Assembly (NCBI RefSeq): GCF_032163395.1
Contig: NZ_CP119968.1
Span: 1,907,501-1,971,500 of the forward strand
Length of the DNA: 64,000 nt
Direction of reading: 5' to 3'
From: Gloeocapsopsis dulcis
GTDB lineage: Bacteria > Cyanobacteriota > Cyanobacteriia > Cyanobacteriales > Chroococcidiopsidaceae
How positions within the stretch are numbered: the first letter of the stretch is position 1; each line of letters opens with the position of its first letter. Of this stretch, positions 26,836-36,534 are shown piece by piece. Position numbers and translations under genes: made by a program. The notes below the pieces were generated by a model. The model did not search any database. It was not told the origin of the DNA and was given only the letters and a program-made list of their open reading frames with translations.

Positions 26836-29583
26836 ATGGATCTAATTCTGTGTCATACAACAGCAGACTTTGATGCGCTAGGTGCAGCTGTAGGAGTAGC
26901 AAGGTTGTTCCCTGGAGCAAAAATTGTCTTAACTGGTGGTAGCCATCCGGCGGTGCGTGATTTTTTAGCGTTACATCGCGATGAATATCCATTAATTGAG
27001 CGTCGTGCAGTTCATCCCGAACAAATTCGTTCTTTAGTGATAGTAGACACACAAAAACGCGATCGCTTAGGTAAAGCAGCCGAATGGATAGATCTACCGC
27101 AATTAGAAGCAATACACGTTTACGATCATCACGTAGATATTTCGACAGATATTCCTGCGACTCAAACTCAGATTGCTGCTGTTGGCGCAGCTACAACCTT
27201 AGTTGTTGAAGAGTTGCAGCAACATAATGTCAGCCTCAATTCAATTGAAGCAACAGTAATGGCTTTAGGTATTCATGTTGATACTGGATCGCTTACCTTC
27301 GCCCAAGCAACAGCACGCGATGCCATCGCTTTATCGTGGTTAATGCAGCAAGGAGCAAATCTACGTGTCATTCGCGATTATATTGACCCAGGATTGTCTG
27401 CTGAGTTGCAAGAATTACTGACAACTGCCTTAGCTAATCTTCAAACTGACATCGTTGGCGGCTATACTCTAGCCTGGGTCATGTTAGAAACCAAAGGTTA
27501 TGTAACTGGCTTGTCTAGCCTTGCTTCGCAGCTGATGGAAATTACCGAAAGTGACGCGTTAATCTTAGCAGCGCAGCACTTTTTGGAACCTGATGAACGG
27601 TTGACAATCATTGGGCGATCGCGAATTCCTGGCACAAATCTCAATGAAATTTTTCAAGAATTCGGAGGTGGCGGACATTCGCAAGCAGCATCGATTTCGC
27701 TACGGAGTGTCGATGCTATAAAAACCCTAGAAGCCATCTTAGACAAACTCAAAAAACAAACTCCTCAACCACCAACCGCACGCGATTTAATGTCTTCACC
27801 CGTACGGACAATTCGTCCCGAAACGACGATTGGTGAGGCACAGCGTATTTTACTGCGCTATGGTCATTCTGGGTTGTGTGTTGCAGATCCTGAAGGTCAA
27901 CTCGTTGGGATCGTTTCCCGACGGGATCTTGATATTGCGCTGCATCACGGCTTTAGTCATGCACCTGTCAAGGGATACATGAAAACTAATGTCAAAACAA
28001 TTAATCCAGCAACAACATTGCCTGAAATCGAGTCGCTGATGGTGACTTACGATATCGGACGTCTTCCGGTTTTAGATAATTGCGAGTTAGTAGGAATTGT
28101 CACGCGTACCGATGTATTACGCGAAATTCATCAGGAAGAAGCCAATTGGAATCAAGTTGAGCATACTTTACCTAATTATCGACAAGGCGCATATCAACTA
28201 TTGCGCGATCGCCTAGCCCCTCAACTGTGGGAATTACTCACTAAAGCAGCAACGCATGCACAGCAACGCGGTTGGCACTTATATCTTGTTGGTGGTGCGG
28301 TACGAGACTTACTACTGACACACTTTCGCCAAATCAACTCCAGTTCCCCAGAAACAACTGATGACAACTCATCACTCCTGACTGACATTGACTTAGTAGT
28401 AGATGGTTATGTTGCCAACAACGGTACTAGTGCAGGTGTCCAACTCGCACAAGAACTACAGCAAATTTACCCGAATACTCGCCTAGAAGTTCACGGTGCG
28501 TTTCAAACCGCAGCACTTTTATGGCATAAAGACTCAACGTTTGATTCTCTATGGGTAGATATTGCCACAGCAAGAACTGAGTTTTATCCTTACCCAGCAG
28601 CTAATCCCGAAGTTGAAGCAAGTTCAATTCGCCAAGATTTATATCGACGGGATTTTACAATCAACGCTTTAGCAATCAGACTGACATCACCCCGTGCTGG
28701 AGAGTTGCTAGATTTCTTTGGTGGTTTTCTCGATCTCCAAGCCCAGCAAATTCGTGTTTTACACGCCAATAGTTTTATTGAAGATCCCACACGGATTTAT
28801 CGGGCGGTACGGTTTGCCGTACGACTAGATTTTACAATTGAGCCGGAAACTGAAAGCTATATTCGCTACTGCATCGCCAGTGGGATCTACAATCGCGTTC
28901 AAGGAGATAAAATTCCTGCTCTATCTACTCGCCTCAAAGGTGAACTGAAATATATCCTACAAGCACCTTACTGGAAGCGTGCCTTACAGCTACTTTCTGA
29001 TTTGGGTGCACTCAAGTGCATTCACCCTACACTAGAGCCAGACCGCGAATTGTGGCGACAACTTCGCTTGCTAGAACGCTGTTTACAACAAAAACTGGAT
29101 TGGCAACAAAATTTACCTCATTGGTTACTGCGACTCGAAGCGATCGCCGCTCACCTATCACCTGAATACCGCGTTCAGGTAGCAACAAATTTACAACTTC
29201 CTGATGAAAGCATCAAACGCTTAGGATTGCTAAACCAAGCACAAACAGAGGTCGAAGAACTCCTACCTTCTCATCAGCAACCAAGTCAAGTAGTACAGTT
29301 ACTACGCCGTTATGATGTACCCATGCTGATTTTAATTGCTATCCGCACTCACCCTGGTGTGAGGCGTTTAATTTGGCAGTATTTTACTCAGTGGAGCTTG
29401 ATTGAGCCGCCACTCAATGGCAATGACCTAAAAGCTTTAGGCTATAAACCTGGACCTCTGTACCGCGTGATTTTAGACGAATTACTAGCAGCAACCCTCG
29501 ATGGTACTATTGAGCCTAGTGCAAATCCTGAAGAACTCCGTAATTTGGCGATCGCTTTTGTCAAAAACCGTTATCCTCAATAA
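26836..29583 (+). CDS. DHH-phosphoesterase / CBS / tRNA nucleotidyltransferase fusion protein
   Basis: 915 residues in four parts. 1-310: DHH phosphoesterase with HTTADFDALGAA, YDHHVD and a GGGGHSQAAS DHHA1 end. 318-435: two CBS domains (DLMSSPVRTIRPETT and KGYMKTNVKTINPATT) that may bind adenine nucleotides. 470-650: class II nucleotidyltransferase head with YLVGGAVRDLLL, the catalytic DIDLVVDG pair of aspartates and RRDFTINALAIRL. 650-915: RNA-binding neck/body (DPTRIYRAVRFAVRL). Such fusions are normal in cyanobacteria; they add A or CC to tRNA 3' ends, while the DHH part may act as an exonuclease. The tRNA-Gly at 25.5 kb lacks an encoded CCA. Confidence 0.9.
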   Translation: MDLILCHTTADFDALGAAVGVARLFPGAKIVLTGGSHPAVRDFLALHRDEYPLIERRAVHPEQIRSLVIVDTQKRDRLGKAAEWIDLPQLEAIHVYDHHVDISTDIPATQTQIAAVGAATTLVVEELQQHNVSLNSIEATVMALGIHVDTGSLTFAQATARDAIALSWLMQQGANLRVIRDYIDPGLSAELQELLTTALANLQTDIVGGYTLAWVMLETKGYVTGLSSLASQLMEITESDALILAAQHFLEPDERLTIIGRSRIPGTNLNEIFQEFGGGGHSQAASISLRSVDAIKTLEAILDKLKKQTPQPPTARDLMSSPVRTIRPETTIGEAQRILLRYGHSGLCVADPEGQLVGIVSRRDLDIALHHGFSHAPVKGYMKTNVKTINPATTLPEIESLMVTYDIGRLPVLDNCELVGIVTRTDVLREIHQEEANWNQVEHTLPNYRQGAYQLLRDRLAPQLWELLTKAATHAQQRGWHLYLVGGAVRDLLLTHFRQINSSSPETTDDNSSLLTDIDLVVDGYVANNGTSAGVQLAQELQQIYPNTRLEVHGAFQTAALLWHKDSTFDSLWVDIATARTEFYPYPAANPEVEASSIRQDLYRRDFTINALAIRLTSPRAGELLDFFGGFLDLQAQQIRVLHANSFIEDPTRIYRAVRFAVRLDFTIEPETESYIRYCIASGIYNRVQGDKIPALSTRLKGELKYILQAPYWKRALQLLSDLGALKCIHPTLEPDRELWRQLRLLERCLQQKLDWQQNLPHWLLRLEAIAAHLSPEYRVQVATNLQLPDESIKRLGLLNQAQTEVEELLPSHQQPSQVVQLLRRYDVPMLILIAIRTHPGVRRLIWQYFTQWSLIEPPLNGNDLKALGYKPGPLYRVILDELLAATLDGTIEPSANPEELRNLAIAFVKNRYPQ

Positions 29584-29683
29584 GTTCTGCCACCAAAAAT
29601 CTCAAGCTCCCGATACTAGCCACAGCACTAGAGCAGACAGGCAAGTTATAATTTTTGCTGATGCGTGTAAAAAAATATTATTT

Positions 29684-30019
29684 ATGAGTAATCCTTTTGT
29701 CCAAGCTTTTTTTGTTGGCAGAGCTGTTGCTGAAATTTTCAACGAACAGTTAGAAAACACCCTAACAGACACGTTAAGCGAGCTAGGTAAACTTGATGCT
29801 GAACTGAGAGAACGGATGCGCCAGTTTTCTGAGGAAGTCATGGAACGGGCTAACCGAGAAATGGAAGTTACTACTAGAGGTAGAACTTCAACGACAACTT
29901 TTACCCCAGATACACAGCCTGTGGACACACAGGCAATGATTGACGATCTCCGTGCAGAGATTGCTTTATTACGTACAGAAATACAGCGTTATCGCAGTAG
30001 CTCTGGGACAAACAACTAA
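29684..30019 (+). CDS. DUF6825-family cyanobacterial protein
   Basis: 111 residues from the ATG at 29684; the frame is open further back into the preceding gene, but homologues start MSNPFVQAFFVGRA. A hydrophobic/amphipathic N-terminus is followed by a long helix (TLSELGKLDAELRERMRQFSEEVMERA in family form), a Thr-rich linker and a C-terminal coiled coil (MIDDLRAEIALLRTEIQRYRSS). The family is conserved in thylakoid-bearing cyanobacteria and has no proven function that I know. It is about 100 bp downstream of the nucleotidyltransferase gene. Confidence 0.7.
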   Translation: MSNPFVQAFFVGRAVAEIFNEQLENTLTDTLSELGKLDAELRERMRQFSEEVMERANREMEVTTRGRTSTTTFTPDTQPVDTQAMIDDLRAEIALLRTEIQRYRSSSGTNN

Positions 30020-30113
30020 ATATCAGGGTAGATGTGTAAGTGAAAACTTTCTACTAATGATAGTAAATAGTCGTTCTAACCAAATCTCTAGAAAACAAAC
30101 TTAGGAAAGTTGA

Positions 30114-31850
30114 GTGTCTGTTCTTCCTGCTGACTCCGTGAAAACCCTACGGTACACTAATAATTTGGAAACGGGCTACAGAGAAAAGTCTTACCGTTGG
30201 AATCGGGAAAATTACTCTAGCAAACGCCGTTTTGTAGACATCTGGCTGTTTGTCATTCGATTGCTAGCTGGTTTTTGGTACAACAATAAATCATGGAGTT
30301 ATTCAGGTGGAGTTACTGAAGCTAAGCGCAGTGCCAGACGCAAACGACAAGCTAGTTGGATTCGGAATAAACTGTTGGACTTAGGACCAACTTTTATTAA
30401 AGTAGGACAGCTGTTTTCGACACGCGCAGATTTGTTTCCCAGCGAATACGTTGAGGAACTTGCTAAGTTACAAGATAAAGTTCCTGCCTTTAGTTATCCG
30501 CAGGTAGAAGCAATTATTGAACAAGAACTAGGCAAGAAAATCCCTGAACTGTTTAAAAGCTTTGAACCGATTCCTATTGCAGCAGCTAGCTTAGGTCAAG
30601 TTCATAAAGCACAATTACATTCGGGGGAAATTGTTGTTGCTAAGGTACAACGACCTGGATTGCGTAAGCTGTTTGAAATTGATTTAAAAATCCTCCGAGG
30701 AATTACGCAGTATTTTCAAAATCATCCTAAATGGGGACGCGGTCGCGATTGGATTGGTATTTATGAAGAGTGCTGCCGCATTTTGTGGGAAGAAATTGAA
30801 TATATTAATGAAGGACGCAACGCGGATACTTTTCGCCGCAATTTTCGAGCCTCTGATTGGGTAAAAGTCCCCAGAGTTTATTGGCGTTACACATCTTCTA
30901 GAGTACTTACTTTAGAATATGTTCCAGGAATCAAAATTAGCCACTACGAAGCCCTAGAAGCGGCGGGAATCGATAGAAAATTAGTTGCACGTCAAGGTGC
31001 AGAGGCTTACTTACAACAGCTACTTAATGATGGTTTCTTTCATGCCGATCCTCATCCAGGTAACATTGCTGTTAGTCCAGAGGGATCGTTAATATTTTAT
31101 GACTTTGGCATGATGGGGCAGATCAAAACTGGCATCCGCGAACAACTAATGAAGACGTTGTTTGGTATCGCTCAGAAAGATGCTCAACAAGTTATAGATT
31201 CTTTAGTAGCGTTAGGAGCATTAGTACCAACAGACGATATGGGACCAGTACGGCGCTCAGTTCAGTATATGCTCGATCACTTTATGGATAAGCCATTTGA
31301 GAATCAATCAGTGGCAGCAATTAGTGAAGATTTATACGAAATCGCCTACGATCAGCCCTTTCGCTTTCCAGCAACGTTTACCTTTGTGATGCGGGCGTTT
31401 TCAACTTTAGAGGGTGTTGGTAAGGGCTTAGATCCAGAGTTTAATTTTATGGAAGTTGCTAGACCTTTTGCGATGGATCTTATGACTAACGGCAATGGTG
31501 TTGATGGTAATAGCTTTTTAAATGAACTCAGTCGCCAAGCAGCACAGGTAGGTAGCACTGCCTTTGGTCTGCCACGACGTTTAGAAGATACACTAGAAAA
31601 GCTAGAGCGAGGTGATATTCGCGTGCGCGTTCGTTCAATTGAAACTGAGCGACTACTACGTCGTCAAAGTAGCCTGCAATTAGGAACAAACTACGCAATA
31701 ATTATCAGTGCTTTTACTCTGTCCGCTACGCTATTATTCGTCAATCATTATATATGGTTGGCAATAATTGCTGCGGCGATCGCTGCAGCAGTAGGGGTGG
31801 CGCTTGTGCGATTGCTCATCCGCCTTGACCGATACGACCGCATGTATTAA
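30114..31850 (+). CDS. ABC1/UbiB (AarF)-family atypical kinase
   Basis: 578 residues from GTG at 30114 with AGGA upstream. Family marks: the KxGQ motif (GPTFIKVGQLFSTRADLFP), the alanine-rich nucleotide loop AAASLGQVHKA, the lysine of VVAKVQRPG, the DGFFHADPHPGN catalytic loop and the metal-binding IFYDFGMMG. The C-terminus carries two hydrophobic helices that anchor it to the membrane. Members support quinone (ubiquinone, plastoquinone, tocopherol) metabolism in plastids and bacteria as ATPases/kinases. It is followed 15 bp later by the PP2C gene, likely one operon. Confidence 0.93.
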   Translation: MSVLPADSVKTLRYTNNLETGYREKSYRWNRENYSSKRRFVDIWLFVIRLLAGFWYNNKSWSYSGGVTEAKRSARRKRQASWIRNKLLDLGPTFIKVGQLFSTRADLFPSEYVEELAKLQDKVPAFSYPQVEAIIEQELGKKIPELFKSFEPIPIAAASLGQVHKAQLHSGEIVVAKVQRPGLRKLFEIDLKILRGITQYFQNHPKWGRGRDWIGIYEECCRILWEEIEYINEGRNADTFRRNFRASDWVKVPRVYWRYTSSRVLTLEYVPGIKISHYEALEAAGIDRKLVARQGAEAYLQQLLNDGFFHADPHPGNIAVSPEGSLIFYDFGMMGQIKTGIREQLMKTLFGIAQKDAQQVIDSLVALGALVPTDDMGPVRRSVQYMLDHFMDKPFENQSVAAISEDLYEIAYDQPFRFPATFTFVMRAFSTLEGVGKGLDPEFNFMEVARPFAMDLMTNGNGVDGNSFLNELSRQAAQVGSTAFGLPRRLEDTLEKLERGDIRVRVRSIETERLLRRQSSLQLGTNYAIIISAFTLSATLLFVNHYIWLAIIAAAIAAAVGVALVRLLIRLDRYDRMY

Positions 31851-31865
31851 TTTCTTTAGGCAACT

Positions 31866-32585
31866 ATGATGCGCTTCACGGGTCTTAGCAATCCAGGGTT
31901 AGTACGCTTCTCGAATCAGGATGCTTATTACATTGATCCGGAAGGGCGATTTTTTATTGTCGCCGATGGTATGGGCGGTCATACAGGTGGTGAAGAAGCA
32001 AGTCGTATTGCTACACAAGTTATTCGAGATTATCTCCTGCAACATTGGCAGAGCGATCTGGCAACTAAAGTTTTATTGGAAAATGCTTTCAAGCAAGCTA
32101 ATTTAGCGATTGTCCGCGAACAAAAACTGCAGCTGCAATGTAGTGATATGGGCACAACCGCAGTCACTATCGTTTTTCGAGAGCAACAGCCTGCGATCGC
32201 ACATGTTGGTGACTCGCGCCTATATCTGTTTCGGGAAGCAGCATTACAACAAGTGACGACAGATCACACATGGATCAATATGGCTTTACACCAAGGTGAT
32301 ATCTCTAAAGAAGAAGCCCGCAATCATCCTTGGAGACATATTCTCTCGCGCTGCTTAGGTCGAGAAGAGCTAGACCTAGTTGATATTCAGACAATTAATG
32401 TCCAAATAGGCGATCGGCTGCTACTATGCTCTGATGGACTCACAGAAGAACTCTCTGACGAACATATTGCTTTTCAACTTCAATCTAACCCTGCTAACGA
32501 AAAAGCTACTGCAGCCCTGCTAGAAGCTGCTTTAGCAAACGGTGGAAAGGACAATATCACTGTAGTACTTATAGCCCTAGAGTAG
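31866..32585 (+). CDS. PP2C-type serine/threonine protein phosphatase
   Basis: 239 residues. It has the bacterial PrpC/Stp pattern: GLVRFSNQDAY, VADGMGGHTGGEEAS, TTAVTIVFRE, AHVGDSRLYLFR, CSDGLTEEL and GGKDNITVVL, with the metal-binding aspartates all in place. It removes phosphate from Ser/Thr of proteins with Mn or Mg. A Ser/Thr kinase lies 1 kb downstream on the other strand, a possible opposing partner, though not in one operon. Start at 31866 (ATG) or the next codon (ATG). Confidence 0.92.
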   Translation: MMRFTGLSNPGLVRFSNQDAYYIDPEGRFFIVADGMGGHTGGEEASRIATQVIRDYLLQHWQSDLATKVLLENAFKQANLAIVREQKLQLQCSDMGTTAVTIVFREQQPAIAHVGDSRLYLFREAALQQVTTDHTWINMALHQGDISKEEARNHPWRHILSRCLGREELDLVDIQTINVQIGDRLLLCSDGLTEELSDEHIAFQLQSNPANEKATAALLEAALANGGKDNITVVLIALE

Positions 32586-32942
32586 AAAGTTTTGATCGCC
32601 ATTTTGCAGCAATTCTGGATCAAACTAAGTGTTTAGCCAGATGTAGTACTACTTTCATCCTTAATAATCCTAATTTTAAGTATAAATACTCAAAGTTTGT
32701 TCAGCTTGAGCATTTTTACTTGTTTGAGCTTGATAAAACAAACTAAGACTTTCGGAAAGGATACCGACGTGCAGGTTATTTCTTTTGATTTAGAATAACT
32801 ACTCACCAAGGAGTATGTGCAACTTGTCAACTATTTGTTATATTTTGTAAAAATAGACTTAAATGTAGGGAGTGCAACAATCTTTGTTCCTACTTTAGGT
32901 AGAGTGACCAGTAACATTCAATAATCTCGTGTGGAGTTAGAT
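32586..32942. other. Intergenic region upstream of nblA
   Basis: About 357 bp. It must hold the nblA promoter, which in cyanobacteria responds to nitrogen or sulfur starvation. I find no convincing NtcA site: the nearest (GTA, 8 bases, TAA at 32911-32924) lacks the final C and lies too close to the start. Confidence 0.4.
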
Positions 32943-33137
32943 ATGGATAGGCCAATCGAACTTTCTCTTGAACAGCAGTTCAGCATCCGCTCCTTTGAAA
33001 CACAAGTGCAGGATATGAGTCATGAGCAAGCTAAAGACTTTTTAGTCAAGCTTTATCAACAAATGGTAATGCGCGAAGCAACTTACAAGCAGTTACTCAA
33101 GCATCACTGGGGTTTAGAAGGAGGTAGTTGGGCTTAA
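32943..33137 (+). CDS. nblA: Phycobilisome degradation protein NblA
   Basis: 64 residues from the ATG at 32943, chosen because GGAG lies seven bases upstream; the frame is also open from a GTG at 32931. The sequence ELSLEQQFSIRSFETQVQ, then SHEQAKDFLVKLYQQMVMREATYKQLLKHHWG, is a plain NblA: two helices, the longer one with the phycobiliprotein-binding and ClpC-binding C-terminal end. NblA is made under starvation, binds phycobilisome rods and brings ClpC (gene at 4-6.5 kb) to digest them. Confidence 0.95.
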   Translation: MDRPIELSLEQQFSIRSFETQVQDMSHEQAKDFLVKLYQQMVMREATYKQLLKHHWGLEGGSWA

Positions 33138-33528
33138 TTACAAAACCCAAAGTCGCAGTAGGCGACCTCCATCTCTTGCTCGGTTCCAGCAGGGAAAAGA
33201 ACTGGGGGTGTCGGGGCGTCAACTCTGCAAGCAACACCAAAACGCAATCAGTTCATTCAACTCTTCAAGTTTGAGCTGCACTATCAAAAACTCTGTCCAT
33301 CAATACTAAATGGACTCACAGAAGCTTGTTAAGGAATTGCAGTGATCGCAGTATTAAATTAATAGTTAATAACTATAAAACCGCAACAATAAAAAATAGA
33401 GTAGTTGTTACACTTGCTGGGTTCTTCAATGATCTTTTTGAAGACATCTGTGATAAAAAGTCTAGTGCATAGCAACGCAACAGATAGAACACATAAATAA
33501 GTTTTGCAATTGAATCACGAGAAACCGC
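33138..33528. other. Intergenic region after nblA
   Basis: About 390 bp between the convergent nblA and kinase genes. I see no coding frame or strong hairpin. Confidence 0.4.
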
Positions 33529-35055
33529 CTAAGTTTTATAGACTGCTGCCAACTTCATCATGACTTGAGGCTTTATTTTCTCTAACTCTTTTTTAAGAAG
33601 ACCACGACTAAACTGTGGAGAGGCAGTAGATACTGCACATTGGCTCATTGTCATCCACTGCTGTAACAATTGGCGTTGTGCAGGTGCAATTTCTATTTGT
33701 AGACAAGTAAAAGCACGTTGTGGAGATTCTCGCGTAAACAGTAGTATTTTATAATATCCGATTTCGAGCAAAAGCCTGGCGAGTTCTAAACCTTGATGGG
33801 ATTTTAAATCTAAGTAGTAAGGTAGCCATTTAGGTGTATGGTCGTGGCTGTGTAAGACAGTAAGCCACAAAATCATCGGATGGGGAGCATTTAAAAATAA
33901 GAATTGGTTATAACGTGTACCTTGAAGTCGCTTTTCAATTTCTTGCTTTGGTAGCATTACCCATAAAGCGGCAGTCAGTTGGTTGTGTACGTGAATCGGA
34001 TGAGGAAAAACAATATCAGCAATTGGTTTGTTTTTTGGCCAAGAGGGAAGTTCACTGCTACCTGTATTAGTAAATAAACGCTCTTTCTCTGTTATATTTT
34101 GAGGAATGGCAGTTGGCTGAGATGCCAAGTTTTTGTTATTACTTAGAGTAGAAAGTTGTATTGAACTATCCAGTTGCTCTAAAGACGTAATTGTTTGGAG
34201 GATCTCGCTAATATTTTGAGGGCGATCTCTTGAATTTTTAGCTAGACAACTCATGACTAAATCTTCTAACTCTTGTGGTAACTCCAGCAGCGGATTTGTT
34301 TCTCTAAAAGAGTGCGGTGGGTGAAAGTGATGAGCTTTATACCAACCACCAAAAGAATTAGTATTTGCTTTTACAGGCATCTTACCCGTCAACATCTCAA
34401 ACATCATCACACCCAAACTGTAAATATCTGAGCGATTGTCGAGTTCTTTGCCCTCAATTTGTTCAGGAGAGGAATACGCCCAAGTTCCCAGGTAGTAGTT
34501 TGTTTCGGTACTGTTTGATTGAAGTAGTTTCGCTATGCCAAAATCGAGGATCTTAACTAACTCTCCGAAACTGGGGTTAGGTAACACCAAGACATTACTT
34601 GGCTTGATATCGCGGTGAATAATTGGGCAAAGTTCCCCATCAACAGGAATACCTTCATGTGCAGCTTGAAGCCCCAAGCAAAGTTGACGCGCAAAACTCA
34701 GAAATCTTCTCAACGGGATGGGCTGTGAGCGAACAACATCACTTAGACTTTCTCCTTGCAAGTATTCCATGACATAGTATGGAATACTCTTTTCATCTAC
34801 ACCGTAGTCCATAACTCGGACAATGTGAATATTTTTTTGACCAAGAAGCGCGCAAGTTTTGGCTTCTCGCTCAAAGCGTTCCTGCACTCGAATTTTATTA
34901 TTTTGAATCGATAAGGCAAGAAATTTAATGGCAACAGGTACACCACCCAACAATAGGTCATTAGCGAGATAAACTTGACCCATTGCTCCTGTTCCAATGA
35001 GTTCTTGAAGTTGATAACGCTGAGCAATTAAGCGACCAATGTTGAGATCTATCAT
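33529..35055 (-). CDS. Serine/threonine protein kinase (Hanks-type)
   Basis: 508 residues. The N-terminal 290 residues form an intact kinase domain: GTGAMGQVY loop, VAIKFL lysine, IIHRDIKPSNVLVL catalytic loop, ILDFGIAK, YSSPEQIEG and DIYSLGVMMFEMLTG. The rest (about 290-508) has no membrane helix; it ends in a conserved cyanobacterial segment (PHPIHVHNQLTAALWVMLP and LDLKSHQGLELARLLLEIGYYKILLF) of unknown role. It is therefore a soluble kinase. It faces nblA convergently; the PP2C gene is 1 kb away. Confidence 0.92.
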   Translation of the reverse strand: MIDLNIGRLIAQRYQLQELIGTGAMGQVYLANDLLLGGVPVAIKFLALSIQNNKIRVQERFEREAKTCALLGQKNIHIVRVMDYGVDEKSIPYYVMEYLQGESLSDVVRSQPIPLRRFLSFARQLCLGLQAAHEGIPVDGELCPIIHRDIKPSNVLVLPNPSFGELVKILDFGIAKLLQSNSTETNYYLGTWAYSSPEQIEGKELDNRSDIYSLGVMMFEMLTGKMPVKANTNSFGGWYKAHHFHPPHSFRETNPLLELPQELEDLVMSCLAKNSRDRPQNISEILQTITSLEQLDSSIQLSTLSNNKNLASQPTAIPQNITEKERLFTNTGSSELPSWPKNKPIADIVFPHPIHVHNQLTAALWVMLPKQEIEKRLQGTRYNQFLFLNAPHPMILWLTVLHSHDHTPKWLPYYLDLKSHQGLELARLLLEIGYYKILLFTRESPQRAFTCLQIEIAPAQRQLLQQWMTMSQCAVSTASPQFSRGLLKKELEKIKPQVMMKLAAVYKT

Positions 35056-35269
35056 ACGAAGTTAAATCGACCAGTGATAAGGTTTCATGGCACCAGCCAG
35101 TTTTAGCTGTGTAATAGAGAACATCTATATGTTGCTATAAGCAACAAGTTGTCCAAGTAACAAAAACTGAAAAGTACTACACAGACCAATTACAAGACAA
35201 ACTTAACCTTAGTCGCGATAGATCTCCAAGCGGGATTCCACTGAAAAGTTGGCTAGTGGTTAGTGGTTA

Positions 35270-35320
35270 GTTTTGAGTCCTAAAGAGTTTTGAATTTTGA
35301 GTTTTGAGTTTTGAATTGAA
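35270..35320. repeat. Heptamer repeat tract (GTTTTGA), copy 2
   Basis: TTTTGAGTCC then GAGTTTTGAATTTTGAGTT and a further TTGAGTTTTGAATTG. It has the same heptamer as the tract at 9963-9998, in the opposite orientation. It lies just downstream of anmK. Confidence 0.75.
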
Positions 35321-35352
35321 GAAAATAACTCATAACTCTCTTAAGCTCTCTT

Positions 35353-36510
35353 TCACATCGGTAAATGCACTTCTCCGAGTAGCACTTGTTGAGTTGCACC
35401 AGTCGCTTGTGGTAAGTTGCCAGGAAGGTTTAACATTCTCCAGTAAGCAAGAACAGCAAAGGCGATCGCTTCTTTAAAATTGGCACTCAACCCTACTTCG
35501 TCTGTAGTTTGCACGGGTATTGCTGCTAGTGATTCTTGTAATCGGCGTTTTAAGTAAAGATTCCGACTGCCGCCACCACATAGTAAAACGCGATCGGGTA
35601 ACTGCGGTAAAAAAGTTCGGTAACTGTGGACAATTGAAACAACGGTTAATTCTGTGAGAGTTGCTAAAGTATCAGCGGCACTCAAATTGAGTGCTGTGCT
35701 ATCAGCTAAACAATCTTGTAAGTACTCCCAGCCAAAAAGTTCTCTTCCTGTAGATTTTGGTGGTGGTAGTTGAAAATAATCTTGACTTAGCCATTTATCT
35801 ACTAATGTGTAGCTAGGAGTTCCGCTAGCAGCCCAGTTACCATCAGCATCGTAAGTTTGAGTACCATCTGTTAAACAGTGTACTGCCAAATCTAAAAGTG
35901 AATTTCCTGGTCCAGTATCCCAACCGCGCACTTTCTCTAACCAGTGAGGATGCGATCTCGCAGGTAAATAAGCAACATTGCCGATCCCACCAATATTTTG
36001 CACGCAACGCGATTCGTGTGGATGACTCAAAAGGTAAGCATCTACGCGGGGAACCAGGGGCGCACCATGACCTTTTGCTGCAATATCGCCCGCCCGAAAG
36101 TTACTAACAGTCGGAGTTTGAGTTAATTTCGCAATCACACTCCCCCGCCCCAACTGAAGGCTATATCCCAGGGTGTCAGGAAACCCCTCACCCCTTCTCT
36201 TCGGTGGTCGATGATAAACTGTTTGACCGTGCGAGCCGATTAGTTCTACGGAAGGATGATTGATTTGCAAGTGTTGTGCGGCTTGGGCAAAAGTTAATGC
36301 GATCGCATCGTCTAATTCTGCCAATTGTGCCATTGAAAGCGCTTCTCCCGCACAAACTGCGAGGATTTTTTTTCTTAACTCAGCTGGATAAGGATAAGTT
36401 TCTCCCGCTAAGAACTCTACTTTGATGTCTGTATCTGTACCAGAAATATCAACTAAGGCAGCATCAATACCATCAACTGAGGTACCGCTAATTAAGCCAA
36501 TTACAAGCAT
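35353..36510 (-). CDS. anmK: Anhydro-N-acetylmuramic acid kinase
   Basis: 385 residues. Starts [20 protein letters not shown] (ATP-grasp-like phosphate loop of the ASKHA fold), with [61 protein letters not shown] (catalytic Asp region) and [10 protein letters not shown]. The enzyme phosphorylates 1,6-anhydro-MurNAc during peptidoglycan recycling. It lies 24 bp after kdpD and could be read from the same transcript, although the functions are unrelated. Confidence 0.95.
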   Translation of the reverse strand: MLVIGLISGTSVDGIDAALVDISGTDTDIKVEFLAGETYPYPAELRKKILAVCAGEALSMAQLAELDDAIALTFAQAAQHLQINHPSVELIGSHGQTVYHRPPKRRGEGFPDTLGYSLQLGRGSVIAKLTQTPTVSNFRAGDIAAKGHGAPLVPRVDAYLLSHPHESRCVQNIGGIGNVAYLPARSHPHWLEKVRGWDTGPGNSLLDLAVHCLTDGTQTYDADGNWAASGTPSYTLVDKWLSQDYFQLPPPKSTGRELFGWEYLQDCLADSTALNLSAADTLATLTELTVVSIVHSYRTFLPQLPDRVLLCGGGSRNLYLKRRLQESLAAIPVQTTDEVGLSANFKEAIAFAVLAYWRMLNLPGNLPQATGATQQVLLGEVHLPM

Positions 36511-36534
36511 TAATTTATCGACTATATAATTAAT

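Noticed and set aside
32911-32924. NtcA site upstream of nblA
   Set aside because: Only GTA-N8-TAA, lacking the final C of the consensus, and about 20 bases from the start codon with no matching -10.
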